Positions 18,371 to 27,297 are shown, counted from the first letter of the stretch. The stretch: DNA of 64,000 bases from Chloroflexota bacterium (GCA_022826485.1 JAJDUU010000014.1:1-64000); one strand, 5' to 3'. Program-made: numbers and translations. The notes: a model not told the origin generated them from the sequence alone.

Positions 18371-19558
18371 CTAGCTCGTGGGTCCGTTCGCCTCGATGTC
18401 GGCGAATTGACGCCAGGCGGCGTAGTACACCTCGGACGCCTGCACGACCTCGGCGACCGGCACCCACTCATCCTCGCTGTGCGCCACGGCGATGTCGCCC
18501 GGTCCGCACAGCACGCTGGGAATGCCAACGGCCGCCAGCGACGCCGCGTCCGAGCCGTAGGGCGCCCCGGCGATGGCTGCTCGGCCCGTCACGCGCTCGC
18601 AGGCCGCCATGAGCGCCTGCACCACGCCGGCGTCCTCGGGCGTGTCCAACGAGCCCGCGACGACCTCCGGCGCGGCCTTCACCCGCAGATCGGGGAACCG
18701 CCGACGGGCGATGTCGAGCACCTCGGCGAGCTCGGCGTCCACGTCTTCGAGCGACTCATCCGGCAGGAAGCGCCGGTCGAACACCATCTCGCAGTGGTCC
18801 GGCACCACGTTGAACGAGGTGCCCGCGCGAATCCTGCCCGCTGAAAACGTGGAATCCCCGCACAGCGGATGCCAGCGCCCGGCCAGGCGCCGCGTGAACT
18901 CCTCGCGCAGCACCTGGATTACATCGGACATGTGGTAGATGGCGTTCACGCCCAGGTCCGGACGTGAGCTGTGCGCCGATTTGCCGGCGGTGCTGATATT
19001 CCAGAAGCGCCCGCCGCGATGCGCGCGCACGATCTCCAGGCTTGTCGGTTCGCCCACGACCGCGCCGTCCGCGGTCACGGCGGAGGCGGCCAGCGTGTCG
19101 GCGCCGGTGCTGCCCGTCTCTTCGTCCACGGTCGCCGCCAACACCAGCGTGCAAGGCCGCACCGACTCACGCGATGCGCGGCGCAGCGTGAGCATCATGG
19201 CCGCCAGCGAGCCCTTGGTGTCGCAAGAGCCGCGGCCATGCAGCAGACCCGCATCGTCGAGCCACGGCTCATGCCCGCGCGTCATGGCGCCCAGGGCCAC
19301 CGTGTCCATGTGCGCTTCCAGCATCAGGGTCGGCGCGCCGGCGTCCCCTTCGAGCGTGCCCACCACATTCGCCCGGCCGGGCAGCGCCTCCTGGAAGATG
19401 ACCTCCGCGCCGCACGCCTCGGCATAGGCCGCGACCTTGGCCGCCACCGCCGCCTCGCCCGTGCCCCCCGGAATCTCGGGCGACACGCTCGGCGTGCTGA
19501 CCAAATCGGTCAGAAGCTCGATCGCGTCCTGTTCACTGACGGCCGACTCTCCGCGCAT
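18371..19558 (-). CDS. M20-family deacylase/peptidase (ArgE/DapE-like)
   Basis: This 395-residue protein has the dinuclear zinc centre of the M20 family: EAHMDTV (first His and the catalytic-assist Asp), GRGSCDTKG (bridging Asp), and DEETGSTGA (general-base Glu pair). The dimerisation lid domain follows, with HRGGRFWNI and SAHSSRPDLG. Members hydrolyse N-acyl amino acids or small peptides; acetylornithine or succinyl-diaminopimelate activity cannot be separated by eye, and no arginine or lysine biosynthesis genes are adjacent. The ATG at 19558 may be preceded by the true start a few codons later (MRGESAVSEQD). Confidence 0.88.
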   Translation of the reverse strand: MRGESAVSEQDAIELLTDLVSTPSVSPEIPGGTGEAAVAAKVAAYAEACGAEVIFQEALPGRANVVGTLEGDAGAPTLMLEAHMDTVALGAMTRGHEPWLDDAGLLHGRGSCDTKGSLAAMMLTLRRASRESVRPCTLVLAATVDEETGSTGADTLAASAVTADGAVVGEPTSLEIVRAHRGGRFWNISTAGKSAHSSRPDLGVNAIYHMSDVIQVLREEFTRRLAGRWHPLCGDSTFSAGRIRAGTSFNVVPDHCEMVFDRRFLPDESLEDVDAELAEVLDIARRRFPDLRVKAAPEVVAGSLDTPEDAGVVQALMAACERVTGRAAIAGAPYGSDAASLAAVGIPSVLCGPGDIAVAHSEDEWVPVAEVVQASEVYYAAWRQFADIEANGPTS

Positions 19559-19896
19559 GGCCGCATGATAGGCCCGCGCGCCGCGCCATGTGTAACTGGA
19601 TCGCAGGCCGCAGCTGGTCCGTCATTCCGGCGGAAGCCGGAATCCAGTCCCCGGTGGCCCACGCTGCCCGGTGGCCCGCGCTGCGTGCAGCGTGGGACCC
19701 GGCACCGACGGTTCGCGCAGCCGGTCCGTCATTCCCGCGGGGCCTGTCCCCGCGAAGGGAGACGCTTGCAAAACCCTCCGTCATTCCGGCGAAAGCCGGA
19801 ATCCAGTTCGGTCGAATCTGGAGGCAACCTCGTTACGTATCGTAGGGGCAGGTCTCAGACCCGCCCGGAACCGATGGCCTCTGGAGTCGGGCTCCC
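19559..19896. other. repeat-rich intergenic region
   Basis: This 338-bp spacer has no credible gene. It holds two copies of the dispersed hairpin ATTCCGGC-N4-GCCGGAAT (19624-19643 and 19783-19802) and a decayed relative of the MITE beginning GGAGACGCTTGC at 19758, whose right end is not recognisable. A stretch near 19840-19870 (taggggcaggtctcagac) matches the inner part of the intact MITEs in altered form. Confidence 0.6.
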
Positions 19897-20199
19897 TCAG
19901 ATCCCCGCGGCCAGCTCCGCCCACTGCGACTCGGGGAACGCTTCCATCGTCTGCGTGCCGCCGCCGAAGCGCTCGCGGAACGCCATCATCGCCTGCGCGC
20001 AGGCCACGGTGTTCGGAAACTCCATGACCGCCACGCCGTCGAACTGTCCCATGGTCAGATAGATGGAAAGCAGCTTGCCGCCATGCGCTTCCAGCACCTT
20101 GCGCGTTTCGGGTGCGCCTTCTTCCAGCTTGTGGGCGAGGGAGCCGGGCTCGGCGGAATCGTCGTTGGGCAGGGTCAGCAGCGCAATGAATGTGGCCAT
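19897..20199 (-). CDS. GYD-domain protein
   Basis: This 100-residue protein fits the GYD family: MATFIALLTLPNDD at the start, a KVLEAHGGKLLSIYLTMGQFDGVAVMEFPN core and an FRERFGGGTQTMEAFPE end. Such proteins are small ferredoxin-like alpha/beta folds of unknown function. I place the start at ATG 20199, with AGGAG seven bases upstream; the longer frame reaching 20307 lacks family similarity in its extra part. The divergent TfoX-type gene starts 107 bp away, so the two may share a promoter region. Confidence 0.8.
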   Translation of the reverse strand: MATFIALLTLPNDDSAEPGSLAHKLEEGAPETRKVLEAHGGKLLSIYLTMGQFDGVAVMEFPNTVACAQAMMAFRERFGGGTQTMEAFPESQWAELAAGI

Positions 20200-20305
20200 G
20201 GGATCTCCTGGTCGGCAGTACGATCGACCCTTGGAGTATCGCACCAGCCATGGCGCCCGCCGGGATGCAGAATGACGCAGCGCTTGAGTCAAAGGACGAG
20301 GACCC

Positions 20306-20635
20306 ATGGCCTACGACGAAGGACTGGCCCAGCGACTGCGTGACGCTCTGGCGGACGAGACTGGGCTCACCGAGCGACGCATGTTCGGCGGCGTCGCCTA
20401 CATGCTGGACGGCAACATGGCCGTGGGCGTCTCGGGCGATGAGCTGATGGTGCGCGCAGGACCGGATCGCTTCGACGAGGCGTTGGCCCGCCCGCACGCC
20501 CGCATCTTCGACCTGAGCCGGCGGTCCATGAACGGCTGGGTGCTGGTGGCGCCGGAAGGCACGGCGGACGACGCAATCCTCGCCGACTGGCTAGAGCTGG
20601 GCGTGTCGTTCGCCCGCTCGCTGCCGCCCAAGTAG
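20306..20635 (+). CDS. TfoX/Sxy N-terminal domain protein
   Basis: This 109-residue protein consists of the TfoX N-terminal domain only: LAQRLRDALADETGLTERRMFGG at the start, then AYMLDGNMAVGVSGDELMVR and a MNGWVLVAP strand. In gamma-proteobacteria TfoX promotes competence gene expression, but stand-alone N-terminal domain proteins in other phyla have no proven role, so a competence function is not claimed. It is monocistronic and followed by repeats. Confidence 0.82.
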   Translation: MAYDEGLAQRLRDALADETGLTERRMFGGVAYMLDGNMAVGVSGDELMVRAGPDRFDEALARPHARIFDLSRRSMNGWVLVAPEGTADDAILADWLELGVSFARSLPPK

Positions 20636-20992
20636 CGACCCTTGGCAACCCCTCCGTCAATCCCGCGAAGGGAGACCGTTGCGCACCCCCTCCGTCATTC
20701 CGGCGGAGCCTGTCCCCGCGAAGGGAGACCTCTGCGTAAACCCCTCCGTCATTCCGGCGGAGGCCGGAATCCAGTCCGGTCGAAACTGGAAGCGCGCCAG
20801 ATGCTTCGCGTCGGGCGAGTCTGAGACACGCCCTTACAGATTTATGCAAAGGTCTCCGGAGGCGGGGAGCCGGAATCCAGTCCGGCCAAACCTGAACGCA
20901 CACCTGGCGTAGAGCCTGCCGCGTACTTGACGAGGATCGGGTCGCAGCCCCGCTCCCCTCAGGGCTACGCTAAGGACGAAACTCGCGCCCGG
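20636..20992. other. repeat-rich intergenic region
   Basis: These 357 bp contain no gene. They hold one intact MITE (20724-20857), preceded by two partial left ends (GGAGACC near 20670 and the cctccgtcattccggcgg block at 20690-20707). Tandem left ends suggest nested or repeated insertion at the same site. Confidence 0.6.
20724..20857. repeat. MITE, 134 bp, copy A
   Basis: The left end GGAGACCTCTGCGTAAA and right end TTTATGCAAAGGTCTCC form imperfect 17-bp terminal inverted repeats. The element has exactly the same length as the copy at 27070-27203 and differs at only about six positions by eye. It contains the ATTCCGGC/GCCGGAAT hairpin at 20751-20770. Flanking 4-mers are GAAG and GGAG, one mismatch from a target duplication. 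It encodes no transposase. Confidence 0.7.
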
Positions 20993-21358
20993 CTACATCG
21001 GGATGTTCTTGACCAGGCCGATCACGTGGCCCTCGGGGTCGGCGAAGATCCCGATCACCACGTCCTCCATAACTTCCATCTCGGGCATGATGACGCTGCC
21101 GCCCATGCTCGCGGCCTTCTCCAGGTACTCGGTCACGTCGTCCACACCCACGTAGAACGTCACTCGGGTTGGCGGCACGACGTCCCCCATGCCCATGATC
21201 CCGCCGCCGATGCCGGGACCGTCGCTCGGGGCGCTCACCACGCCGTAGCCCATGGGGTTGTCGGCGGTGATCTCCCAATCGAAGAGGTCGCCGTAGAACT
21301 TGTGCATCGCCGGCCCGTCCTTGGCGTTGATTTCCCAATGCACCACGCTGTTTGCCAT
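20993..21358 (-). CDS. VOC-family (glyoxalase/bleomycin-resistance fold) protein
   Basis: This 121-residue protein starts MANSVVHWEINAKD, which is the usual opening of PhnB/glyoxalase-like proteins, and ends FADPEGHVIGLVKN. The two beta-alpha-beta-beta-beta halves are recognisable (FYGDLFDWEI, then TFYVGVDDVTEYLEKA). I chose ATG 21358 with AGGAG eight bases upstream; a longer frame to 21475 has no similarity. The metal-ligand set and substrate cannot be assigned. It lies alone between repeat-bearing spacers. Confidence 0.85.
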   Translation of the reverse strand: MANSVVHWEINAKDGPAMHKFYGDLFDWEITADNPMGYGVVSAPSDGPGIGGGIMGMGDVVPPTRVTFYVGVDDVTEYLEKAASMGGSVIMPEMEVMEDVVIGIFADPEGHVIGLVKNIPM

Positions 21359-21749
21359 CTGCTTGCTCCTATTCCGCGCGCCCGCGGTCAATGTCAATTC
21401 GGCCCGTGTGGCCGGCTTGCCCTTGTGCGCCGTTCCACGGCGGCGCGCCCACCCTAAAGGGTCAACGCGCGCCAAGTGGTCGGCACGACACGCACGATGC
21501 GGACCGTAAATCGGTAGGCTGACCCATTCAGCAGGTAAACCTACGGAGCCGGCATGAGCGGACGCGGTCCGGTTCCCTCTCCCTCAGGGAGAGGGCAAGG
21601 GTGAGGGGGCGTCCGTCTTTCATTCCCACCCCCTCCGCCATTCCCACTCCCTCCACCATTCCCGCCCCCTCCGTCATTCCCGCGGAGGCGGGAATCCACG
21701 CCCCATGACCGGCAACCCCCCGCACCGACCCCGGAACCGGACCCCCTAA
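21359..21749. other. intergenic region with dispersed palindromes
   Basis: This 391-bp spacer lacks a gene. It contains the near-perfect hairpin at 21575-21595 and a second hairpin ATTCCCGC-GGAG-GCGGGAAT at 21676-21695, plus a short run of ccctcc-attccc units between about 21625 and 21680 that looks like slippage or nested repeats. Confidence 0.55.
21575..21595. repeat. dispersed short palindrome (CCCTCTCCCT/AGGGAGAGGG)
   Basis: The two 10-base arms are perfectly complementary around a single C. The sequence is a widespread type of bacterial extragenic palindrome. A related sequence (ccttccccccaagggagaagg) occurs at 30019-30039. It could act as a weak bidirectional terminator but has no U-tract. 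Confidence 0.5.
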
Positions 21750-22334
21750 GTGGAGTTCCTCCAAGCGCCCGTCCTCGGCGTGGCGGCGGGCCTCAATCCC
21801 TACGTCACCGTCGCGCTCACCGCGCTCTTCGCCTGGCGCTCGGACTTCCTCACGCCCAACCCCGCCTTTGAATTCGTGGGCACCAGCGCCGTATTCCTCA
21901 TCGCCCTGCTGCTCCTGCCCATCGATCTCTTCGCCGACAAGTTTCCCGGCAGCGGCGGGCTCATGGACCGCGTGGGCTGGGTGCTGCGTCCCGTGGCCGG
22001 CGGACTGGCTGGCGCCGCGGTCATGCCCGACCACCCGGCCGCCATCGTCGGCGGGCTCGCGCTCGGCGCCGTGGCGGCCGCCGCCATCCACGGCCTGCGC
22101 CTCCACCTGCGACGCCGCCTGCAGTGGCGCATGCTCGGCTTCGGCCGCCTGGTCCTGGGCGCCTACAGCGACCTCACCAGCGGCATCGTCGCCGCCGTCG
22201 TCCTCCTCACCGCCCCCGCCGGCGCCGTCATCGCCGCCCTAGCCCTGGCCGGCGCCCTCCTCGCCGACCGCCGCTGGGGGGCGCCGGAGCCCGTACCAGA
22301 CTTACCCTCTACACAGGACACGGACGAAGCCTGA
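21750..22334 (+). CDS. DUF4126 family membrane protein
   Basis: This 194-residue protein fits DUF4126: it opens EFLQAPVLGVAAGLNPYVTVALTAL and has about five hydrophobic helices with small-residue-rich turns (GGLAGAAVMPDHPAAIVGGLALG). The function of the family is unknown. It starts at GTG 21750. Its stop lies 3 bp before the restriction-methylation gene, so both are probably on one transcript even though DUF4126 is not a known defence gene. Confidence 0.75.
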   Translation: MEFLQAPVLGVAAGLNPYVTVALTALFAWRSDFLTPNPAFEFVGTSAVFLIALLLLPIDLFADKFPGSGGLMDRVGWVLRPVAGGLAGAAVMPDHPAAIVGGLALGAVAAAAIHGLRLHLRRRLQWRMLGFGRLVLGAYSDLTSGIVAAVVLLTAPAGAVIAALALAGALLADRRWGAPEPVPDLPSTQDTDEA

Positions 22335-22337
22335 GCC

Positions 22338-25300
22338 ATGCCGCTGCCGCCTGATCAGCTCGCGTCCATCGTCCAGCACTTGGCGATGCGCCCGGGACAC
22401 GAGGCCGTGCGTGCCGATGTCCGGCAGCTGCTCGTCGACGGACTCGGCGTGCCGCGCTCCGATGTTCAGTTGGAAAAGCAAATCCCGGAGGTTCGCGGTC
22501 GGATCGACGCGCTCTTGGGGCGCACGGTTGTCGAGTTCAAGAGCAGCCTTCGCCGTGAGCGGGACGACGCCGAATTGCAACTTAGGCGATACATATCCCA
22601 GCGTGAAACGGAGAGCGGTGAGCGCTACGTCGGCATCGCCACCGACGGCGCCGACTTCGTCTCCTACGAGTTGCGCCAAGACACGCTGCGCGAGCTGGCC
22701 GCCTTCCGCACCAACCCGGAAGATTCGCGCGGAATCCTCGTCTGGCTCAGCGCGGCCGTCGCGGCCGGTGAGGAGCTCGATCCCGACCCGGAGACGGTGG
22801 TCCAAGAGCTCGGCCGTCTCAGCCCGGCGTGGCAGCGCTCCCTGGGTGACCTGCGTGAGGCCTGGGCCGAAAGCCGGGGGAACCCCGAGGTGCTCCTCAA
22901 GCGGCAGCTTTGGGCGCAGCGTCTCGAACAGGTCTACGGCTCGCCGGTGGATGCCGACGATCTCTTCTTTCAGCACACCTATCTCGCCGTGGTCGCCAAG
23001 ACCATTGCCGTGCACGTGCTGGGCGTTCCGATGCCCGCGCCGCGCGACCTGCTGGCGGGCCGCCCGTTCGAGCAGGCCGGCATCAGCGGCGTCGTCGAGT
23101 CCGACTTCTTCGACTGGCTGCTCGATGCCGCCGCGGACGACCTTGTGCGCCGCATCGCCCTCCACGCCAGCCGCTTCCGCCTGCGCGAGGTCCAGACCGA
23201 CGTGCTCAAGGGCCTCTACGAGTCGCTCATCGATCCGGAAGACCGCCACGAGTTGGGCGAGTACTACACCCCCGACTGGCTGGCGGCGAGCATCTGCGCG
23301 GAGGCCATTGACGAGCCGCTGGAGCAGCGCGTGCTGGACCCCGCCTGCGGCTCCGGCGCGTTCCTGTTTCACGCCATTCGCCGGCTGCTGGCCGCCGCTG
23401 ACGCACGGGAGTTGGGCACGCGAGAGGCGCTCGCGCGCTGCATCGAGAAGGTCGTCGGCATCGACATACATCCCGTCGCCGTGCAAATCGCCCGCGTCAC
23501 TTATCTGCTGGCGCTGGGCGAGGAGCGGTTGCGTGATACCTCTCGACCTGAGTTGGCCATTCCCGTCTATTTGGGCGACGCGTTGCAATGGAATGTCCAA
23601 GGGTTCCTGGCCGAGCGGGACGTATTGATCGAAGTGCCCGATGGCCCGGTGCTGCAATTCCCCTTCGGCGTCACGCGCTCCCCGGCGGACTTCGACGCCG
23701 TGATCGAATTGATGCTGAAATCGAGCGACCTTGGCTTTGAATCCGCGAGCTTCGACGCGGCGCTGGCGCGACGGCTGCCGGACGTGGACGCATTTGCCCG
23801 TGACACGCTCCGTGCCACCTACGACAGCCTGCACGCCCTGCGTACCGCCGGCCGCAACCACATCTGGGGCTTCGTGGCGCGTAACCTCGTGCGGCCGGTC
23901 TGGCTCTCTTCGGCCGAGCAGCGCGTCGATGTCCTGATCGGCAATCCGCCCTGGCTGTCCTACCGCTTCATGTCGCGCGCCGCCCAGTCGCGCTTCCGCG
24001 ACGATTCGGAGCGGCTGAGCGTCTGGCAGGGTGGCAGGGTTGCCACGCATCAGGACCTCTCGGCCTACTTCTTCGCCCGCTGCTGCGAGCTCTACTTAAA
24101 ACCCAACGCGCGCATCGCTTTCGTCATGCCTTATGCCGCCATGAGCCGGCGCCAATTCGAGGGCTTCCGCTCGGGGGTCTTTATTGGCTATGGCAGCCCC
24201 AGCGAGACTCAGAGTTCCTTGCTGGTGCGCTTCACCCAGGCCTGGGGCTTCAGTGACGATGTGCAGCCGCTATTCCCCGTACCGTCCTGCGTGCTGTTTG
24301 CCAGCGTTGTGGGTGACGAGAGCTCGCTGCCGGAAACCATCCGCCAAGCGTCCGGCGAGTTGCCGCAGCGCAACGCAACGGTGACGGAAGCCGAAAGCCA
24401 CCTGGTCTGGCGGGACGTCCCCTGGCCGGCCGTTGGCGACGATGACGCAGCGGCATCGCCCTATAGAGAAGCGTTTCGCCAGGGCGCCACGTTGGTGCCG
24501 CGGTTCCTGTGTTTGGTGGAATCGGCCCCGGCCGGTCCGCTCGGCGGCAATCTCGATGCCCCGCAGGTCGCCAGCCGCCGCAGTCGCCAAGAAAAGGCGC
24601 CCTGGAAATTCCTAGACCCGCTGCGGGGTAACGTCGAGCGCCGCTTCCTGCGACCGGTCTATCTGGGCGAGTCCGTCACGCCCTTCCGGCTGCTCGACCC
24701 CGTGCAATCGGTGATCCCGTGGGATACGGAGTCTGAGCGGTTGCTGGACGCGGCCGCCGCGGCCCGCGCGGGCTATCCTCATCTGGCGGCGTGGCTGGCG
24801 CAAGCGGAAGAAGTATGGGACGCGCACCGCAGCAGCGACCGGCTCAGCTTCGCCGAGCGCGTTGACTATCACCGGGAGCTGTCCGCCCAATTCCCGCCGC
24901 CGACCTTGCGGGTCGTCTACAGCAAGGCGGGAACGCTCATGGTGGCGGCGTTGGTTACGGATGCCACGGCGATGATCGACCACACGCTCTACTGGGCAGC
25001 GGTGCACAGCCGGGTAGAGGCGTACTACCTGATCGCCGTGCTTACCAGTGAAACTTCCCGCCGCCGCATCGCTCCACTGCAAGCACGTGGCCAGTGGGGA
25101 CCGCGCCACTTTGACAAGCTACCGGTCAATACGATTCCACACTTTGACGCCACCAACCCAGTCCACGCTGCCATTGCCAAAGCCGGCAGCCGCGCCGAAT
25201 CCGTCGCCGCCGCGGTCCCGCTCAGAGATGGCGCCTACTTCATCACCGCCCGCCGTCAAATCCGTGAGGCCCTCGCCGAAGACGGCGTGGCGGGGGAGAT

Positions 25301-25346
25301 CGACAGGCTGGCTGCCAATCTCTTAGGCGCAAATTCACGGAGTTAA
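22338..25346 (+). CDS. type IIG-like restriction-methylation protein (PD-(D/E)XK plus N6-adenine methyltransferase)
   Basis: This 1002-residue protein joins two activities. Near the N-terminus RIDALLGRTVVEFKS gives a nuclease triad D57, E66, K68 in PD-(D/E)XK order. The methyltransferase core has DPACGSGAF at 334 and NPPW at 536, typical of Eco57I-type adenine methylases, and a GEYYTP segment precedes motif I. The C-terminal ~350 residues should recognise the target DNA. A single protein would therefore both cut and methylate its site. The start ATG 22338 lies 3 bp after DUF4126. It is followed by the soluble and 4-TM proteins at 25633-26999, mirroring the left-edge locus, although its N-terminal domain differs from the methylase there. 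Confidence 0.88.
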   Translation: MPLPPDQLASIVQHLAMRPGHEAVRADVRQLLVDGLGVPRSDVQLEKQIPEVRGRIDALLGRTVVEFKSSLRRERDDAELQLRRYISQRETESGERYVGIATDGADFVSYELRQDTLRELAAFRTNPEDSRGILVWLSAAVAAGEELDPDPETVVQELGRLSPAWQRSLGDLREAWAESRGNPEVLLKRQLWAQRLEQVYGSPVDADDLFFQHTYLAVVAKTIAVHVLGVPMPAPRDLLAGRPFEQAGISGVVESDFFDWLLDAAADDLVRRIALHASRFRLREVQTDVLKGLYESLIDPEDRHELGEYYTPDWLAASICAEAIDEPLEQRVLDPACGSGAFLFHAIRRLLAAADARELGTREALARCIEKVVGIDIHPVAVQIARVTYLLALGEERLRDTSRPELAIPVYLGDALQWNVQGFLAERDVLIEVPDGPVLQFPFGVTRSPADFDAVIELMLKSSDLGFESASFDAALARRLPDVDAFARDTLRATYDSLHALRTAGRNHIWGFVARNLVRPVWLSSAEQRVDVLIGNPPWLSYRFMSRAAQSRFRDDSERLSVWQGGRVATHQDLSAYFFARCCELYLKPNARIAFVMPYAAMSRRQFEGFRSGVFIGYGSPSETQSSLLVRFTQAWGFSDDVQPLFPVPSCVLFASVVGDESSLPETIRQASGELPQRNATVTEAESHLVWRDVPWPAVGDDDAAASPYREAFRQGATLVPRFLCLVESAPAGPLGGNLDAPQVASRRSRQEKAPWKFLDPLRGNVERRFLRPVYLGESVTPFRLLDPVQSVIPWDTESERLLDAAAAARAGYPHLAAWLAQAEEVWDAHRSSDRLSFAERVDYHRELSAQFPPPTLRVVYSKAGTLMVAALVTDATAMIDHTLYWAAVHSRVEAYYLIAVLTSETSRRRIAPLQARGQWGPRHFDKLPVNTIPHFDATNPVHAAIAKAGSRAESVAAAVPLRDGAYFITARRQIREALAEDGVAGEIDRLAANLLGANSRS

Positions 25347-25632
25347 GTCAGCTATGCGAAGCACGCTGCTCTGCAGAACAGACGTGGTACCCAGCGTAGA
25401 AGCGAAAGCGGCTCTGTCGGCACGCCACGCAAGGGGGACTCTCAAGCAATTGATAGTCCGGCAGCCACGGCGGCGTGCCCCCTATATACTTGGTGCTCGG
25501 CAGCCGGCTGGCGGATGGTGCAACCGGAGAAGTGCGGCTTCTAGGTGTCTTTGACCAGAGACTTCGCGGTTCCGCAATGAATGGAAAGAGACCGATGCAT
25601 TCTTTCAACACCGAACGTGACCTCGTCTAGAT
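25347..25632. other. spacer between restriction gene and its downstream pair
   Basis: This 286-bp stretch marks a drop in GC content. A minus-strand frame (25348-25611) encodes a cysteine-bearing segment ESPPCVACRQSRFRFYAGYHVC that could be a tiny zinc-ribbon remnant, but it has no clear start signal and I do not call it a gene. Promoter sequence for the downstream pair may lie here. Confidence 0.4.
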
Positions 25633-26466
25633 ATGGCTAGGAGACACCTCTTTTTTCTTCGCATCCTCCGTGACGCTGAGTTGCCGATGACTATCTTTGA
25701 ATCAGGCGACTTTGCCGCAGATATCAAACAGGTATTAGTGGCAACAAGTTCTGTTGAGAGATTTGGTAGAAGCTGGCGGCTTTCGAGGCCGGTGGAACAG
25801 GCCGACGGCACTGTGCTCACTGGAAAGCTAGGCTTTGAACGTGTAGGCGAGACAGAGTCAGTCATTTATGACGAAGCCAGCCAAGATTTCATCTCCCGTG
25901 AGGAGCGATCACAAGAGGGTGCATTTGTCCACTATGCGCTGCACTATGAAAGCCAGTACATGGTGGTGGAGATCGATCCGCCAGATATAAGGCCCGAGTC
26001 GGTGCGTGGTGCACTTCGAGATTTGATTCAAGAGAATCCGTATGGCCACAGGTTTGAAGTAGATTTTGTTTCAAACGGACAGGCCTTTGTCGACTGGTTG
26101 AGTGACGTGACAGAGGTTGCAACATTCAAGGTATCTATACGACGCCCCAACCCTGACTTTGGTCGTTCACGCGAAATCAGAGAGTTGCTTGAAGAATCCA
26201 ATGCGGCTCGCGTATCAATCGATGCAAGAGCTGCTAAGAATGAGTCTCTGGAGATTGAGAAATCTCCTTTTGGTGCATATGCCGAGTATGCGACTGATGA
26301 GCATGGGCGCGTACAGGCGCAGGGATATCGTGACGAGTCTCCTAGTTCTTACGACTCTGATCAGCACCGTCTGAGTCAGACCATAGAGGCAGAAACCAGA
26401 GAACCTTCTGAGACTTTGTTCGATAAGTTGATCGATGCACTGCGCTGGGTGATATCTCAGAAATGA
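25633..26466 (+). CDS. uncharacterised soluble protein, partner of a 4-TM protein, downstream of a restriction enzyme
   Basis: This 277-residue protein lacks a signal peptide and membrane segments. Its predicted strands (RRHLFFLRIL, GTVLTGKLGFERVGE, YESQYMVVEIDPP, ATFKVSIRRPNPDF, GRVQAQGYRDE) follow the same order as those of the 311-residue protein at 354-1289, so I regard the two as distant homologues. It ends with an amphipathic helix (LFDKLIDALRWVISQK). The next gene starts inside its stop codon (ATGA), so the pair is translationally coupled. The coding sequence is clearly AT-richer than its neighbours. I do not recognise a named family; a role in sensing or restraining the membrane partner is inferred. 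Confidence 0.65.
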   Translation: MARRHLFFLRILRDAELPMTIFESGDFAADIKQVLVATSSVERFGRSWRLSRPVEQADGTVLTGKLGFERVGETESVIYDEASQDFISREERSQEGAFVHYALHYESQYMVVEIDPPDIRPESVRGALRDLIQENPYGHRFEVDFVSNGQAFVDWLSDVTEVATFKVSIRRPNPDFGRSREIRELLEESNAARVSIDARAAKNESLEIEKSPFGAYAEYATDEHGRVQAQGYRDESPSSYDSDQHRLSQTIEAETREPSETLFDKLIDALRWVISQK

Positions 26467-26999
26467 TGCTGTTGAACATCACTCGGTCGCGGTGGAGAGA
26501 ATTACTCTGGTGGGATACTCTCGTCGCCACGGCTGTAGCCGTGTTGCTAGGTGTACTTCCAAACTACGAATCTGTTGACTGGCTCTATCGACGTCTTATT
26601 TGGATGGAGGTTGCGGCTGCTAGCGCACTTCTCGGGCTGCTCCTTACAGGGATTTCAATTACCCTTTCTGCTATGCGTGATGATTTGCTTTCGTATCTGA
26701 ACAAACGAGGACGCGGTCTGTATGAAGAAATATGGCCGTTTTGGATTACCGCTATACTAGCAATGGTGAGTATCGTTATGGGGATAGTATTTGTGGCTCT
26801 GTTTGGTGCGTCGACGTGCGCTCCATTGGTACGGGCGACTATATCCTTAGTGTCGTTTTTTACGATTTGGGCAGTGCTCAGTGTTTTAGCGATAATACGG
26901 TTGCTGGTGGAATATGCACAGATCAGAGGATTGTATCACGACTTCAGGCAGGCGAATGCGCAAGAGGAAGGTGTTGATAAATCGGAAGATCTTGGCTGA
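26463..26999 (+). CDS. four-helix membrane protein, partner of the preceding gene
   Basis: This 178-residue protein has four hydrophobic helices at about residues 17-35, 48-70, 92-116 and 122-150, with short charged loops and a hydrophilic C-terminal tail. It has no signal peptide and no catalytic motif. Helix 2 (ALLGLLLTGISITLSAM) and the following loop align almost gaplessly with residues 57-91 of the partial protein at 1-341. Its ATG overlaps the stop of the preceding gene by 4 bp. In defence systems, small polytopic proteins coupled to a soluble partner are often membrane-damaging effectors; here that is an inference from context only. Confidence 0.68.
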   Translation: MMLLNITRSRWRELLWWDTLVATAVAVLLGVLPNYESVDWLYRRLIWMEVAAASALLGLLLTGISITLSAMRDDLLSYLNKRGRGLYEEIWPFWITAILAMVSIVMGIVFVALFGASTCAPLVRATISLVSFFTIWAVLSVLAIIRLLVEYAQIRGLYHDFRQANAQEEGVDKSEDLG

Positions 27000-27069
27000 A
27001 GCGGCCTTGGGCACGCGGCGCGCCGTATCTGGTGGATGGCGATTGGATCGTGTCTGTCCTCAGGCGAAT

Positions 27070-27203
27070 GGAGACCTTTGCATAAACCCCTCCGTCATTC
27101 CGGCGGAGGCCGGAATCTAGTCCGGTCGAACCTGGAAGCGCTCCAGATGCTTCGCGTCGGGCGAGTCTGAGACACGCCCCTACAGATTTATGCAAAGGTC
27201 TCC
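27070..27203. mobile_element. MITE, 134 bp, copy B with target-site duplication
   Basis: The ends GGAGACCTTTGCATAAA (27070-27086) and TTTATGCAAAGGTCTCC (27187-27203) are perfect 17-bp inverted repeats. A 4-bp direct repeat GAAT flanks the element (27066-27069, 27204-27207), as expected for a target-site duplication. It shares about 128 of 134 bases with the copy at 20724. It has no coding capacity and would need a transposase in trans. It lies just after the restriction-linked gene pair, marking that boundary as mobile. Confidence 0.78.
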
Positions 27204-27297
27204 GAATGCGGGAAAATGCGTTTGGGGGCTTATGGAACACCCGAGCGGTAGCTACGCCCGCCAGGGGCAAGCCGCCCAGAAGAGGGTGCATCGCAGA

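Noticed and set aside
25348-25611. Minus-strand 87-residue frame with a CxxC and a later Cys
   Set aside because: It has no ribosome-binding site and only one partial zinc-ribbon half, so I could not support it as a gene, though the cysteine pattern is curious.
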